Of a DNA stretch of 14,903 bases, positions 8,087 to 14,322 are shown piece by piece (position 1 is the first letter of the stretch; every line of letters starts with the position of its first letter). The notes beneath the pieces were generated by a model. The model was given only the letters and a program-made list of their open reading frames with translations. It had not been told where the DNA came from and did no database searches. The translations under genes and the position numbers were made by a program. Location of the stretch: assembly GCA_002304945.1 (NCBI GenBank), contig DBPQ01000129.1:1-14903 (forward strand), given 5' to 3'. Source of the DNA: Actinomycetales bacterium UBA1416. GTDB lineage: Bacteria > Actinomycetota > Actinomycetes > Actinomycetales > Actinomycetaceae.

Positions 8087-9166
8087 TCAGCGCTCGATCT
8101 CGCCGCGGATGAACGCTTCCACCTGCTCGCGGGCGTAGGTGTCCTCCCGCTGCTCGGGCGGCGACTTCATGAAGTAGGCCGACGCGGAGAGCAGCGGGCC
8201 GCCGATCCCGCGATCCAGGGCGATCCTCGCGGCGCGCACGGCGTCGATGATGATGCCGGCGGAGTTCGGCGAGTCCCAGACCTCGAGCTTGTACTCGAGG
8301 TTGAGCGGCACGTCACCGAAGGTCTTGCCCTCGAGGCGGACGAACGCCCACTTGCGGTCGTCCAGCCACTCGACGTAGTCGCTCGGGCCGACGTGCACGT
8401 TGCGGTCCTCGAGCTTCACGTCGATGTTCGAGGTCACGGCCTGGGTCTTGGAGACCTTCTTCGACTTCAGCCGGTCGCGCTCCAGCATGTTCTTGAAGTC
8501 CATGTTGCCGCCCACGTTGAGCTGGTAGGTGCGCTGCAGCTCGACGCCACGCTGCTCGAACAGGTGCGCCAGCACGCGGTGGGTGATGGTGGCCCCGACC
8601 TGGGACTTGATGTCGTCCCCCACGATCGGCAGGCCGGCGTCCTCGAACTTCTGTGCCCACTCCTCGGTGGAGGCGAGGAACACGGGGAGGGCGTTGACGA
8701 ACGCACACCCGGCGTCGATGGCGGCCTGCGCGTAGAAGCGCGCCGCCTGCTCGGAGCCGACCGGGAGATAGCTGACGACGACCTCGACCTTGTTGTCCTT
8801 CAGGGTCTGCACGATGTCGACGGGCTCGGCCGACGACTCCTCGATGCTCTCGCGGTAGTACTTCCCGAGGCCGTCGAGGGTGACGCCGCGCTGCACGACG
8901 ACGCCGGTGGGCGGCACCTCGCAGAACGTGATGGTGCAGTTCTGGGACGCCTTGATCGCGTCAGCGAGATCGAGGCCGACCTTCGCGGCGTCCACGTCGA
9001 ACGCGGCGACGACGTCGACGTCGCGGACGTGGTAGTCGCCGAAGACGACGTGCATGAGACCGGGGACGGAAGTGGTCGGGTCCGCGTCCTTGTAGTAGTG
9101 AATGCCCTGCACCAGGGACGAGGCGCAGTTGCCGACACCCACGAGGGCAACGCGGATTGAGCTCAT
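8087..9166 (-). CDS. ino1: Inositol-3-phosphate synthase (myo-inositol-1-phosphate synthase)
   Basis: This 359-residue cytosolic enzyme converts glucose 6-phosphate to inositol phosphate with bound NAD+, the first step toward phosphatidylinositol and, in many actinobacteria, mycothiol. The N-terminal Rossmann motif VALVGVGNCASSL (about residues 6-18) binds NAD. Family motifs include NALPVFLAS, VGDDIKSQVGATITHR, YQLNVGGNMDFKNM and the lysine-rich RLKSKKVSKTQAV segment near the active site. Length and sequence fit the short actinobacterial form (M. tuberculosis Ino1, Rv0046c). AGGAG at 9174-9178 lies seven bases before the ATG and fixes the start. The gene converges on yihY with only 15 bp between the stops and no terminator in that gap. 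Upstream it faces the class A PBP gene, without the PadR regulator gene seen in relatives. Confidence 0.96.
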   Translation of the reverse strand: MSSIRVALVGVGNCASSLVQGIHYYKDADPTTSVPGLMHVVFGDYHVRDVDVVAAFDVDAAKVGLDLADAIKASQNCTITFCEVPPTGVVVQRGVTLDGLGKYYRESIEESSAEPVDIVQTLKDNKVEVVVSYLPVGSEQAARFYAQAAIDAGCAFVNALPVFLASTEEWAQKFEDAGLPIVGDDIKSQVGATITHRVLAHLFEQRGVELQRTYQLNVGGNMDFKNMLERDRLKSKKVSKTQAVTSNIDVKLEDRNVHVGPSDYVEWLDDRKWAFVRLEGKTFGDVPLNLEYKLEVWDSPNSAGIIIDAVRAARIALDRGIGGPLLSASAYFMKSPPEQREDTYAREQVEAFIRGEIER

Positions 9167-9225
9167 TGTGGTGCTCCTAAAGCTGGAGGGATCGCATGGG
9201 GGAATCCCGGAATGGTAACCCTTCG

Positions 9226-9231
9226 ATCATA
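9226..9231 (-). promoter_or_regulatory. Candidate -10 hexamer for ino1
   Basis: The minus strand reads TATGAT, a close match to the -10 consensus. It lies about 60 bases before the ino1 ATG, which would give an untranslated leader of roughly 50 bases containing the AGGAG ribosome binding site. No good -35 hexamer is visible at 17-18 bp; the upstream bases are G-rich. Confidence 0.5.
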
Positions 9232-9246
9232 GCCACCTGTCGGCGA

Positions 9247-9354
9247 CCTCCCCCATCGGGGGGATCACCGGCCCCCCGATTGTGAGATCCGTCCCTGAAA
9301 CACCCCAAACCGCGTGAGGCCTTCCATACTTGTGGAAGGTGTCCCGGACGGGAC
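9247..9354. promoter_or_regulatory. ino1/PBP divergent control region with three inverted repeats
   Basis: Three short inverted repeats crowd the 229-bp gap between the two divergent starts. CCCCC-ATC-GGGGG lies near 9247-9260. CCTTCCA (9320-9326) and TGGAAGG (9333-9339) form a perfect 7-bp arm pair with six bases between; the hexamer CATACT (9325-9330) that might serve as a PBP -10 sits inside it. GTCCC-GGAC-GGGAC follows at about 9341-9354. Any of these could be an operator; the 9320-9339 element is the best candidate because its size and symmetry suit a dimeric repressor. No regulator gene is adjacent, so this is inference from symmetry and position. Confidence 0.4.
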
Positions 9355-9395
9355 CAGTCGTCATGCGCGCGAGCGCAGGAGGAGAGCGGAAGCCC

Positions 9396-11639
9396 GTGGC
9401 CAGAACTTCAGGCACGTCCAACACGCCACCGCGGCGCGAATCACTGCGGCAGTCGCCGTCGCACGCGACTGCCACGCGGAGGTCCGCCGGCGGGGCGAGC
9501 GCCACGCGCGGTGGCGGGGGGAGCGGGGGGTACCCGCGCCGCGGCAAGGGGCCGGTCATGCGCTGGCTCCCGAGCTGGCGGGTGGTGCTCGGCACGGCGG
9601 TGGTGATCGCCGCCGTCGGAGCGGGGCTGTTCTTCGCCGCCTACCAGTCGATCGCGGTCCCGGAGCCCGACGACTTCTCCCAGGCGGAGACCACCAACGT
9701 CTACTACGCCGACGGGGAGACCCTCATGGGGTCCTACGCGGAGTACGACCGCACCTCGGTGGACTTCGCGACGCTCCCGCCGCACGTGGGTCACGCCGTC
9801 GTCGCGTCCGAGGACCGCACCTTCTTCGAGAACGAGGGCATCGACCTGCGCGGCATCGCCCGCGCCCTGTGGAACAACCTGCGTGGCCTGCCCACCCAGG
9901 GTGGGTCGACGATCACCCAGCAGTACGTCGAGCGGTACTACGTCGGGACCACCACCTCCTACACCGGGAAGTTCAAGGAGGCCATCCTCGCGATCAAGAT
10001 CGACAACCAGCAGGACAAGGAGGAGATCCTCGGGAACTACCTCAACACGATCTACTTCGGGCGCGGCTCGTACGGCATCGAGGTGGCGGCGCAGAACTAC
10101 TTCGGCAAGCCCGCGAGCGAACTCACGGTCTCGGAGTCGGCGCTGCTGGCCGGCGTCATCCCCTCACCCTCCAACTACGACCCGGCCGTGGACCGGGCGA
10201 CGGCGGAACAGCGGTGGAACCGCGTGCTCGACCTGATGGTGGAGGACGAGTGGATCACCCAGGATGAGCGTGACGCCCAGACCTTCCCCGCGACCATCGA
10301 ACCGACCCGCGCGGACACCTTCGCCGGTCCCACTGGGTACCTCCTCGACATGGTGCGCACCGAGCTCGTGGAGGACGCCGGTATCGAGGAGGCGGAGCTG
10401 AACACGGCGGGCCTCACGGTGGTGACCACCATCGAGAAGCCGCGGCAGGACGCCGCGGTCGCCGCCGTCGACAACCTGCCGGAGGACCGGCCGGAGAACA
10501 ACCGCGTGGGCCTGGTCTCCATGGACCCGGACACCGGGCGGATCGTCGCGCTGTACGGCGGCCCCGACTTCGTGGAGCAGTCCCGCAACGCCGTCACCCA
10601 GGACCGCGCCCAGGGCGGTTCCACGTTCAAGCCGTTCACGCTGATCGCCGCCCTCGAGGACGGGGCGTCGCTGCGCGACCAGTATGAGTCCTACACCCCG
10701 ATGGAGATCCCGGGCTACGACTTCCCGGTCAGCAACTTCGACTCCGCGAACCGCGGCAGCATCGACCTGATCCGCGCCACCCAGGACTCCGTCAACACCG
10801 TCTACGCCCAGCTGAACGTCGAGTACGGGCCGGAGCGGACGGTCGAGGTGGCCACGAAGCTCGGCATGCCGGAGGACACCCCCGGACTCATCGCCACGGC
10901 GTCGAACGTGCTCGGCCCCGCGAGCCCGCGCGCCATCGACACCGCCACCGCCTTCGGCACCATCGCCAGCGGCGGCGTGCGGCACGACCCGTTCATCGTG
11001 GACTCCGTCACCGACCGGGACGGGAACGTTCGCTACAAGGGCACCTCCGACGGCGACCGCGTCGTGGATGGAGACGTCATCGCGAACGCCACCCACGCGA
11101 TGCGGGCCGTGGTGGAGGGCGGCACGGGGCGCACCGCCAGCGAGATCGGCCGCCCGGCCGCCGGGAAGACCGGCTCGTCCAACGACTACCGGTCCGCGTG
11201 GTTCGCCGGCTTCGTTCCGCAGCTCGTGACCGTGGTGAACATGTACCAGGTGGGCCCGGACGGTGAGGAGGAGGAGCTCACCGGGTTCGGCGGCGTGAAC
11301 ATCGTTGCCGGCGGCACCTGGCCGACGAGGGTGTGGACCGACTACATGTCGGTGGCGCTCGAGGGGGTCGAGGTGGAGGACTTCCCGGAGCCCGACATCA
11401 AGACGCCCACCCGGACGCCGTCCCCAACCCCGGAGCCGACCACGCCCACCCCGACGCCGACGCCCACGCCGACCGAGGAGCCGACGCCGACGCCCACGCC
11501 GACACCGGAGCCGACCAAGGATCCCGGCCCGCCGGAACCGACCGAGGGGCCCGCACCCACCGAGGAGCCCACCGCGCCCGGGAACAGCGGGGGGAAGGGC
11601 GGCGGCACCATCGACCCGCCGCCGGGGGAGGAGACCTGA
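9396..11639 (+). CDS. Class A penicillin-binding protein (transglycosylase/transpeptidase)
   Basis: With the GTG at 9396 the protein has 747 residues. It polymerises lipid II glycan chains and cross-links peptides outside the membrane. Order: a basic, disordered cytoplasmic N-terminus (1-55), one membrane anchor (about 60-83), a GT51 glycosyltransferase domain with catalytic Glu139 in SEDRTFF, GGSTITQQ and NTIYFGRGSYGI, then the transpeptidase with catalytic Ser409 in STFK, SVN at 465-467 and KTG at 591-593. All active-site motifs are intact. A Pro/Thr/Glu-rich tail of about 80 residues ends the protein; there is no PASTA domain. The chosen start has AGGAGGAGAG 10-19 bases upstream. ATG 9363 and TTG 9330 are in-frame alternatives, but neither has a ribosome binding site and TTG 9330 lies in an inverted repeat. 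The position between ino1 and rpsF matches ponA1 of M. tuberculosis. Confidence 0.95.
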   Translation: MARTSGTSNTPPRRESLRQSPSHATATRRSAGGASATRGGGGSGGYPRRGKGPVMRWLPSWRVVLGTAVVIAAVGAGLFFAAYQSIAVPEPDDFSQAETTNVYYADGETLMGSYAEYDRTSVDFATLPPHVGHAVVASEDRTFFENEGIDLRGIARALWNNLRGLPTQGGSTITQQYVERYYVGTTTSYTGKFKEAILAIKIDNQQDKEEILGNYLNTIYFGRGSYGIEVAAQNYFGKPASELTVSESALLAGVIPSPSNYDPAVDRATAEQRWNRVLDLMVEDEWITQDERDAQTFPATIEPTRADTFAGPTGYLLDMVRTELVEDAGIEEAELNTAGLTVVTTIEKPRQDAAVAAVDNLPEDRPENNRVGLVSMDPDTGRIVALYGGPDFVEQSRNAVTQDRAQGGSTFKPFTLIAALEDGASLRDQYESYTPMEIPGYDFPVSNFDSANRGSIDLIRATQDSVNTVYAQLNVEYGPERTVEVATKLGMPEDTPGLIATASNVLGPASPRAIDTATAFGTIASGGVRHDPFIVDSVTDRDGNVRYKGTSDGDRVVDGDVIANATHAMRAVVEGGTGRTASEIGRPAAGKTGSSNDYRSAWFAGFVPQLVTVVNMYQVGPDGEEEELTGFGGVNIVAGGTWPTRVWTDYMSVALEGVEVEDFPEPDIKTPTRTPSPTPEPTTPTPTPTPTPTEEPTPTPTPTPEPTKDPGPPEPTEGPAPTEEPTAPGNSGGKGGGTIDPPPGEET
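11451..11510 (+). repeat. 30-bp tandem duplication in the Pro/Thr tail of the PBP
   Basis: Two adjacent 30-bp units (11451-11480 and 11481-11510) differ at three neighbouring bases only. Both begin CCGACGCCGACGCCCACGCC and encode a PTPTPTP stretch followed by TEE or TPE. They lie in the extracytoplasmic tail after the transpeptidase domain. The unit is ten codons long, so copy-number change would keep the frame. Confidence 0.85.
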
Positions 11640-11692
11640 CCCGGGTGGCAGGGATCACGGACCCGGCTTGGCGCGGACGGGACCGGGTCCGG
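11640..11692 (+). other. PBP-rpsF gap: competing inverted repeats, possible weak terminator
   Basis: GGACCCGG (11659-11666) can pair with CCGGGTCC (11683-11690), a perfect 8-bp match. Its core ACCCGG can instead pair with CCGGGT at 11641-11646. Neither hairpin is followed by a T run, so a classical intrinsic terminator for the PBP gene is not evident. The second pairing overlaps the rpsF promoter spacer. Confidence 0.35.
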
Positions 11693-11698
11693 TAGGGT
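11668..11698 (+). promoter_or_regulatory. Promoter of the rpsF-ssb-rpsR-rplI operon
   Basis: TTGGCG (11668-11673) and TAGGGT (11693-11698) resemble the -35 and -10 hexamers of actinobacterial housekeeping sigma factor promoters, with a 19-bp spacer, slightly long. Transcription would start near 11705, giving a leader of about 100 bases before rpsF. Confidence 0.6.
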
Positions 11699-11706
11699 GA
11701 ACCGTT

Positions 11707-11776
11707 GGCCACGCGTGCATCCGCGCATGCGGGCCACCATCAACGCACAACCCTCCTGTCACGGACCGACCGTGAC
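11707..11776 (+). promoter_or_regulatory. Structured leader of rpsF, candidate S6:S18 autoregulatory element
   Basis: Two hairpins lie in the leader. The first (11707-11735) pairs GGCC, CGC and GTGC with GCAT, GCG and GGCC: 11 base pairs including one G.U, a single bulged A at 11711, loop ATCCGC. The second (11758-11776) pairs GTCACGG with CCGTGAC around the loop ACCGA, and is followed after 11 bases by the AAGGAGG ribosome binding site at 11788-11794. In several bacteria the S6:S18 complex is known to bind a structured rpsF leader that exposes a CCG trinucleotide. The CCG in the second loop (and in the first) makes this plausible, but I have not matched it to the published consensus. Confidence 0.45.
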
Positions 11777-11806
11777 CGCTGAGACCGAAGGAGGCGGGTT
11801 ACACGC

Positions 11807-12193
11807 ATGCGTGAGTATGAACTGATGGTGATCCTCGACCCGGAGCTGGACGACCGTACCGTCGCCCCGACCCTTGACAGGTTCCTGAAGGTCGTCAAGG
11901 ACGCCGGGGGCACCATCGAGAACGTCGACATCTGGGGCAAGCGACGCCTCGCCTACGACATCAAGAAGCGCTCCGAGGGCGTCTACGCCGTCGTCAACAT
12001 GACGACCGAGCCCGACGTGGCGAAGGAACTGGACCGGCAGCTCGGCCTGTCCGAGTCGGTGCTGCGCACCAAGCTCCTCCGCCCCGACCCGAAGGTGGTC
12101 GCCAAGCGCGCCGCCGCCGAGGCCAAGCGCGCGGCCGCCGAGGCTCGGCGCCCGCGCACCGACGCGAAGCCGGGCCGGCCGGACGCCGGCTGA
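11807..12193 (+). CDS. rpsF: 30S ribosomal protein S6
   Basis: S6 binds S18 on the platform of the small ribosomal subunit. The N-terminus MREYELMVILDPELDDRTV and the segment WGKRRLAYDIKKRSEGVYAV are diagnostic. The protein has 128 residues; the usual actinobacterial S6 core is about 95-100, and the rest is a Lys/Arg/Ala tail (two near-identical KRAAAEA units from about residue 102) ending in a basic, Pro-rich stretch. AAGGAGG lies 12 bases before the ATG, a somewhat long spacing, but there is no other in-frame start. It opens the four-gene operon with ssb, rpsR and rplI. Confidence 0.97.
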   Translation: MREYELMVILDPELDDRTVAPTLDRFLKVVKDAGGTIENVDIWGKRRLAYDIKKRSEGVYAVVNMTTEPDVAKELDRQLGLSESVLRTKLLRPDPKVVAKRAAAEAKRAAAEARRPRTDAKPGRPDAG

Positions 12194-12212
12194 CCCCGAA
12201 GGGAGAAGCAGC

Positions 12213-12773
12213 ATGGCAGGCGAAACCGTCATCACGGTCGTGGGAAACCTGACCGCCGACCCCGAACTCCGGTTCACCCCGTCCGGTGCGGCGGTGGCCT
12301 CCTTCACGGTGGCCTCCACCCCCCGCACCTTCGACCGGCAGACCAGCGAGTGGAAGGACGGGGACACCCTCTTCCTCCGCTGCTCGATCTGGCGCGAGGC
12401 CGCCGAGAACGTGGCCGAGTCCCTCACCAAGGGCACCCGCGTGATCGTCCAGGGCCGGCTGGTCCAGCGGTCCTTCGAGACCCGTGAGGGTGAGAAGCGC
12501 ACCGTGGTCGAGATGCAGGTGGACGAGGTCGGACCCTCCCTGCGCTACGCCACCGCCAAGCCCAACCGCACCCAGCGCGGCGGCGGCGGAGGTGGCTTCG
12601 GTAACCAGGGCAGCGGCTTCGGTGGTGGAGGCGGCTACGGCTCCGGCTCCGGCAACCAGGGCGGCGGAGGCGGCGGAGGCCGCGGGGACTACAACGCCCC
12701 CGCCGGCGGCGCGGCCGACGACCCCTGGGCCACCGGTGGCGCCACCAACTTCGGTGACGAGCCGCCCTTCTGA
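12213..12773 (+). CDS. ssb: Single-stranded DNA-binding protein
   Basis: SSB coats single-stranded DNA during replication, repair and recombination and acts as a tetramer. Residues 1 to about 110 form the OB fold (VITVVGNLTADPELRFTPSG; FLRCSIWREAAENVAESLTKG; VIVQGRLVQRSFETREGEKR). A Gly-rich, low-complexity linker follows (about 124-160), then the acidic tip ending DEPPF, the conserved peptide that recruits partner proteins. Length is 186 residues, normal for actinobacterial SsbA. AAGGGAG at 12199-12205 stands seven bases before the ATG. The gene sits 19 bp after rpsF and is followed by an unusual 145-bp structured gap before rpsR. Confidence 0.97.
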   Translation: MAGETVITVVGNLTADPELRFTPSGAAVASFTVASTPRTFDRQTSEWKDGDTLFLRCSIWREAAENVAESLTKGTRVIVQGRLVQRSFETREGEKRTVVEMQVDEVGPSLRYATAKPNRTQRGGGGGGFGNQGSGFGGGGGYGSGSGNQGGGGGGGRGDYNAPAGGAADDPWATGGATNFGDEPPF

Positions 12774-12778
12774 TCGTC

Positions 12779-12900
12779 GCGGCGAGAGCTGCATCCGCGG
12801 CGCGAGCCGCATCCGCGGCGAGAGCCGCCGGGCGGTCGCAGCCGCCCACGCCGCGCGAGGCGCGGCACCCTGAAACGTTGTGTGGCCGGGGAGACCCGGC
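12779..12900 (+). repeat. Array of six hairpins between ssb and rpsR, four with GNRA tetraloops
   Basis: Three tandem units come first: GCGGC-GAGA-GCTGC (12779-12792), GCGGC-GCGA-GCCGC (12797-12810) and GCGGC-GAGA-GCCGC (12815-12828), separated by ATCC each time (18-bp period). Then GGGCGG/CCGCCC (12830-12847, 6-base loop), GCCGCGC-GAG-GCGCGGC (12850-12866), and GCCGGG-GAGA-CCCGGC (12885-12900), which ends just before the rpsR ribosome binding site. Stems are 5-7 bp; the only stem difference among the first three units keeps pairing as G.U, and the loop difference (GAGA/GCGA) keeps the GNRA form. The array lies inside the operon transcript. Function unknown; mRNA processing, stability or control of rpsR translation are possible. 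Confidence 0.75.
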
Positions 12901-12918
12901 AGTGAAAGAGGAGAAACC

Positions 12919-13149
12919 ATGGCGAGGCCACAACTTCGCAAGCCCATCAAGAAGGTCGCACCGCTGAAGGTGCCCGTGTCCGTCGACTACAAGGACACCT
13001 CCACCCTCCGGAAGTTCATCTCGGACCGCGGCAAGATCCGCGCTCGCCGGGTGACCGGGGTGACCGTCCAGGAACAGCGCCAGATCGCCAAGGCCGTGAA
13101 GAACGCCCGCGAGATGGCCCTGCTGCCCTACTCGAGCTCCGCTCGCTGA
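12919..13149 (+). CDS. rpsR: 30S ribosomal protein S18 (zinc-independent form)
   Basis: S18 is the partner of S6 on the small-subunit platform. The 76-residue sequence has the diagnostic core DYKDTSTLRKFISDRGKI followed by RARRVTGVTVQEQRQIAKAV and ends in LLPYSSSAR. It contains no cysteine, so it is the Cys-free form; actinobacteria can carry a second, zinc-binding S18 elsewhere. AGGAG at 12909-12913, five bases before the ATG at 12919, fixes the start; the frame is open back to 12880, but that stretch forms a hairpin and is not part of the protein. Confidence 0.97.
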   Translation: MARPQLRKPIKKVAPLKVPVSVDYKDTSTLRKFISDRGKIRARRVTGVTVQEQRQIAKAVKNAREMALLPYSSSAR

Positions 13150-13164
13150 CCGGGAGGAACTGAC

Positions 13165-13611
13165 ATGAAGCTGATCCTCACCCAGGAGGTCCCCGGGCTC
13201 GGGGCCGCGGGCGACGTCGTGGAGGTCAAGGACGGCTACGGCCGCAACTACCTCCTGCCCCGCGGGTTCGCCACCGCGTGGACCAAGGGCGCCGCGCGCC
13301 AGATCGAGCAGATGCGTGCCGCCCGGCAGGCCCGGGAGATCGCGTCCGTCGACCAGGCACGCGCCCTGCGGGACCGCATCCAGGCCCAGGTGTTCGTGCT
13401 GCGCCAGCGCGCCGGCGACACCGGCCGGCTCTTCGGGGCCGTGTCCGCCGCCGACATCGCCGCCGTGCTCTCCGAGCAGGGCATCGAGGTGGACCGTCGC
13501 CGCGTGCGCATGGGCAACCCGATCAAGTCCGTCGGGGACTACAAGGTCTCCGTACGGCTGCACGAGGACGTCGACGCCGACGTCAACATCCAGGTCCGCC
13601 CCGGGAAGTAG
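13165..13611 (+). CDS. rplI: 50S ribosomal protein L9
   Basis: L9 binds 23S rRNA near the L1 stalk and helps keep the reading frame. The N-terminal signature is complete (MKLILTQEVPGLGAAGDVVE, then VKDGYGRNYLLPRGFA), followed by the long helix and the C-terminal domain (RLFGAVSAADIAAVL; VSVRLHEDVDADVNIQV). At 148 residues it is full length. GGGAGGAA ends about seven bases before the ATG, and rplI follows rpsR by 15 bp. It is the last gene of the operon. In many actinobacteria dnaB lies soon after rplI; here a terminator, a repeat field and minus-strand genes follow instead. Confidence 0.97.
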   Translation: MKLILTQEVPGLGAAGDVVEVKDGYGRNYLLPRGFATAWTKGAARQIEQMRAARQAREIASVDQARALRDRIQAQVFVLRQRAGDTGRLFGAVSAADIAAVLSEQGIEVDRRRVRMGNPIKSVGDYKVSVRLHEDVDADVNIQVRPGK

Positions 13612-13636
13612 ATCCCGCGGGCTGTCCTCCACAGTC

Positions 13637-13690
13637 GCCGGCCCGGTACGTCCCCATCTTCGCCGAGGGGAGGTGCCGGGTCGGCCTTTT
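13637..13690 (+). terminator. Intrinsic terminator of the rpsF-ssb-rpsR-rplI operon
   Basis: GCCGGCCCGG (13637-13646) pairs with CCGGGTCGGC (13676-13685) with one G.U; the stem goes on with TAC/GTG, one G-G mismatch and TCCCC/GGGGA, about 18 pairs in total. The 11-base loop is followed by CTTTT at 13686-13690. It lies 25 bp after the rplI stop. Confidence 0.88.
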
Positions 13691-13827
13691 GCTGCGTCTC
13701 CGCCTGCCGCTCCTGCCGCCGCTGCCTGCCGCGTTCGCCCTCAGGCTTCGCGCCCCGCCGCCGCTGCTTTTCCGCGCTCGCCCCCTTCGCCCCCGCCCCA
13801 GGAGTGCCCACACGCGTCATCCCGTTT
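13691..13827. other. Non-coding spacer, pyrimidine-rich, no feature seen
   Basis: The plus strand is C/T-rich with simple CCGCTG/CTGCCG-like runs. Reading frames here give only low-complexity peptides without recognisable motifs or ribosome binding sites, and I see no further secondary structure of note. Confidence 0.5.
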
Positions 13828-13938
13828 CACCGTCACCAACAGCGCACGCCCTTGGACCACCGTCCCCAACAGCGCCCGCCCTTGTGACCACCGTCCCCAA
13901 CAGCGCCCGCAGAACGTTTCAGCGGGTGGTACACCACC
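13828..13938 (+). repeat. Palindromic repeat field, left part: three direct copies at 30-31 bp spacing
   Basis: Copies begin at 13828, 13858 and 13889. The common core is CACCGTCCCCAACAGCGCCC plus GC; copy 1 has two substitutions (CACC for CCCC, GCAC for GCCC). Copies 1 and 2 continue with CCTTG. Copy 3 ends in CCCGC (13906-13910), which pairs with GCGGG (13922-13926) across the 11-base loop AGAACGTTTCA. A separate perfect palindrome, GGTGGT-AC-ACCACC, follows at 13925-13938. The core is the reverse complement of the repeat found at 14080-14225. No ORF with a ribosome binding site or known motif uses these bases. Confidence 0.8.
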
Positions 13939-13943
13939 TGCAG

Positions 13944-14230
13944 GATCGTTTGGCGTACGCAAGACGATTGAGCGCTCGCTCTTGTGGGCAGAATCGGAGT
14001 CCACGAGGTCCGCCGGATCGTTCTGCGTACGCTCTTGTGTGGCGCTGTCGTGTTGTTCCCTCCAAGCGCGGACGCCCGATCGTTCAGCGGGCGCTGTTGT
14101 GGCTATGGAGCGGGATGGAGCCCCACGGTTGCGCCCGCAGTGTCGTTGAGCGGGCGCTGTTGGGGAGGTGGAGCGGGAGGGAGCCCCACGGTTGCGCCCG
14201 CAGGGTCGTTGAGCGGGCGCTCGTGGGGGA
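13944..14230 (-). repeat. Palindromic repeat field, right part: inverted copies, 63-bp tandem period
   Basis: The element here has the opposite orientation and reads, on the plus strand, roughly TCGTTNAGCGGGCGCTGTTG plus GGG. Clear copies start at 14080, 14143 and 14206, exactly 63 bp apart; the 63-bp unit as a whole is conserved, including GAGCCCCACGGTTGCGCCCG. A diverged copy starts at 14018 (62 bp before) with GCGTACGC at its core, and two more diverged copies lie at 13944-13960 and 13964-13988. At each 63-bp junction GCGCCCGC pairs with GCGGGCGC over an 11-base loop: 14131-14138 with 14150-14157, and 14194-14201 with 14213-14220. The variants keep the palindromic GCG-NN-CGC core while the middle changes. 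It resembles a REP/palindromic-element family; no named family is recognised. Confidence 0.8.
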
Positions 14231-14322
14231 CGTCGTCGTGGTCGGCCGGTTGAGGGTTGACGGGAAGGTCATCCCACGGCGGGGGTGTTCGCCGGTCAGG
14301 GCGATGGCGAGGGAGTTCCCAG

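Noticed and set aside
8075..9160. 361-codon plus-strand ORF antisense to ino1
   Set aside because: Mirror of the ino1 codons; ino1 matches its family from end to end.
9330..9395. TTG 9330 or ATG 9363 as the PBP start
   Set aside because: No ribosome binding site precedes either; TTG 9330 sits inside an inverted repeat and possible promoter. ATG 9363 remains a weaker alternative to GTG 9396.
13828..14230. CRISPR array
   Set aside because: The sequences between the repeats are themselves conserved (whole 63-bp units repeat), spacing differs between the two groups, orientation flips, and no cas gene is present.
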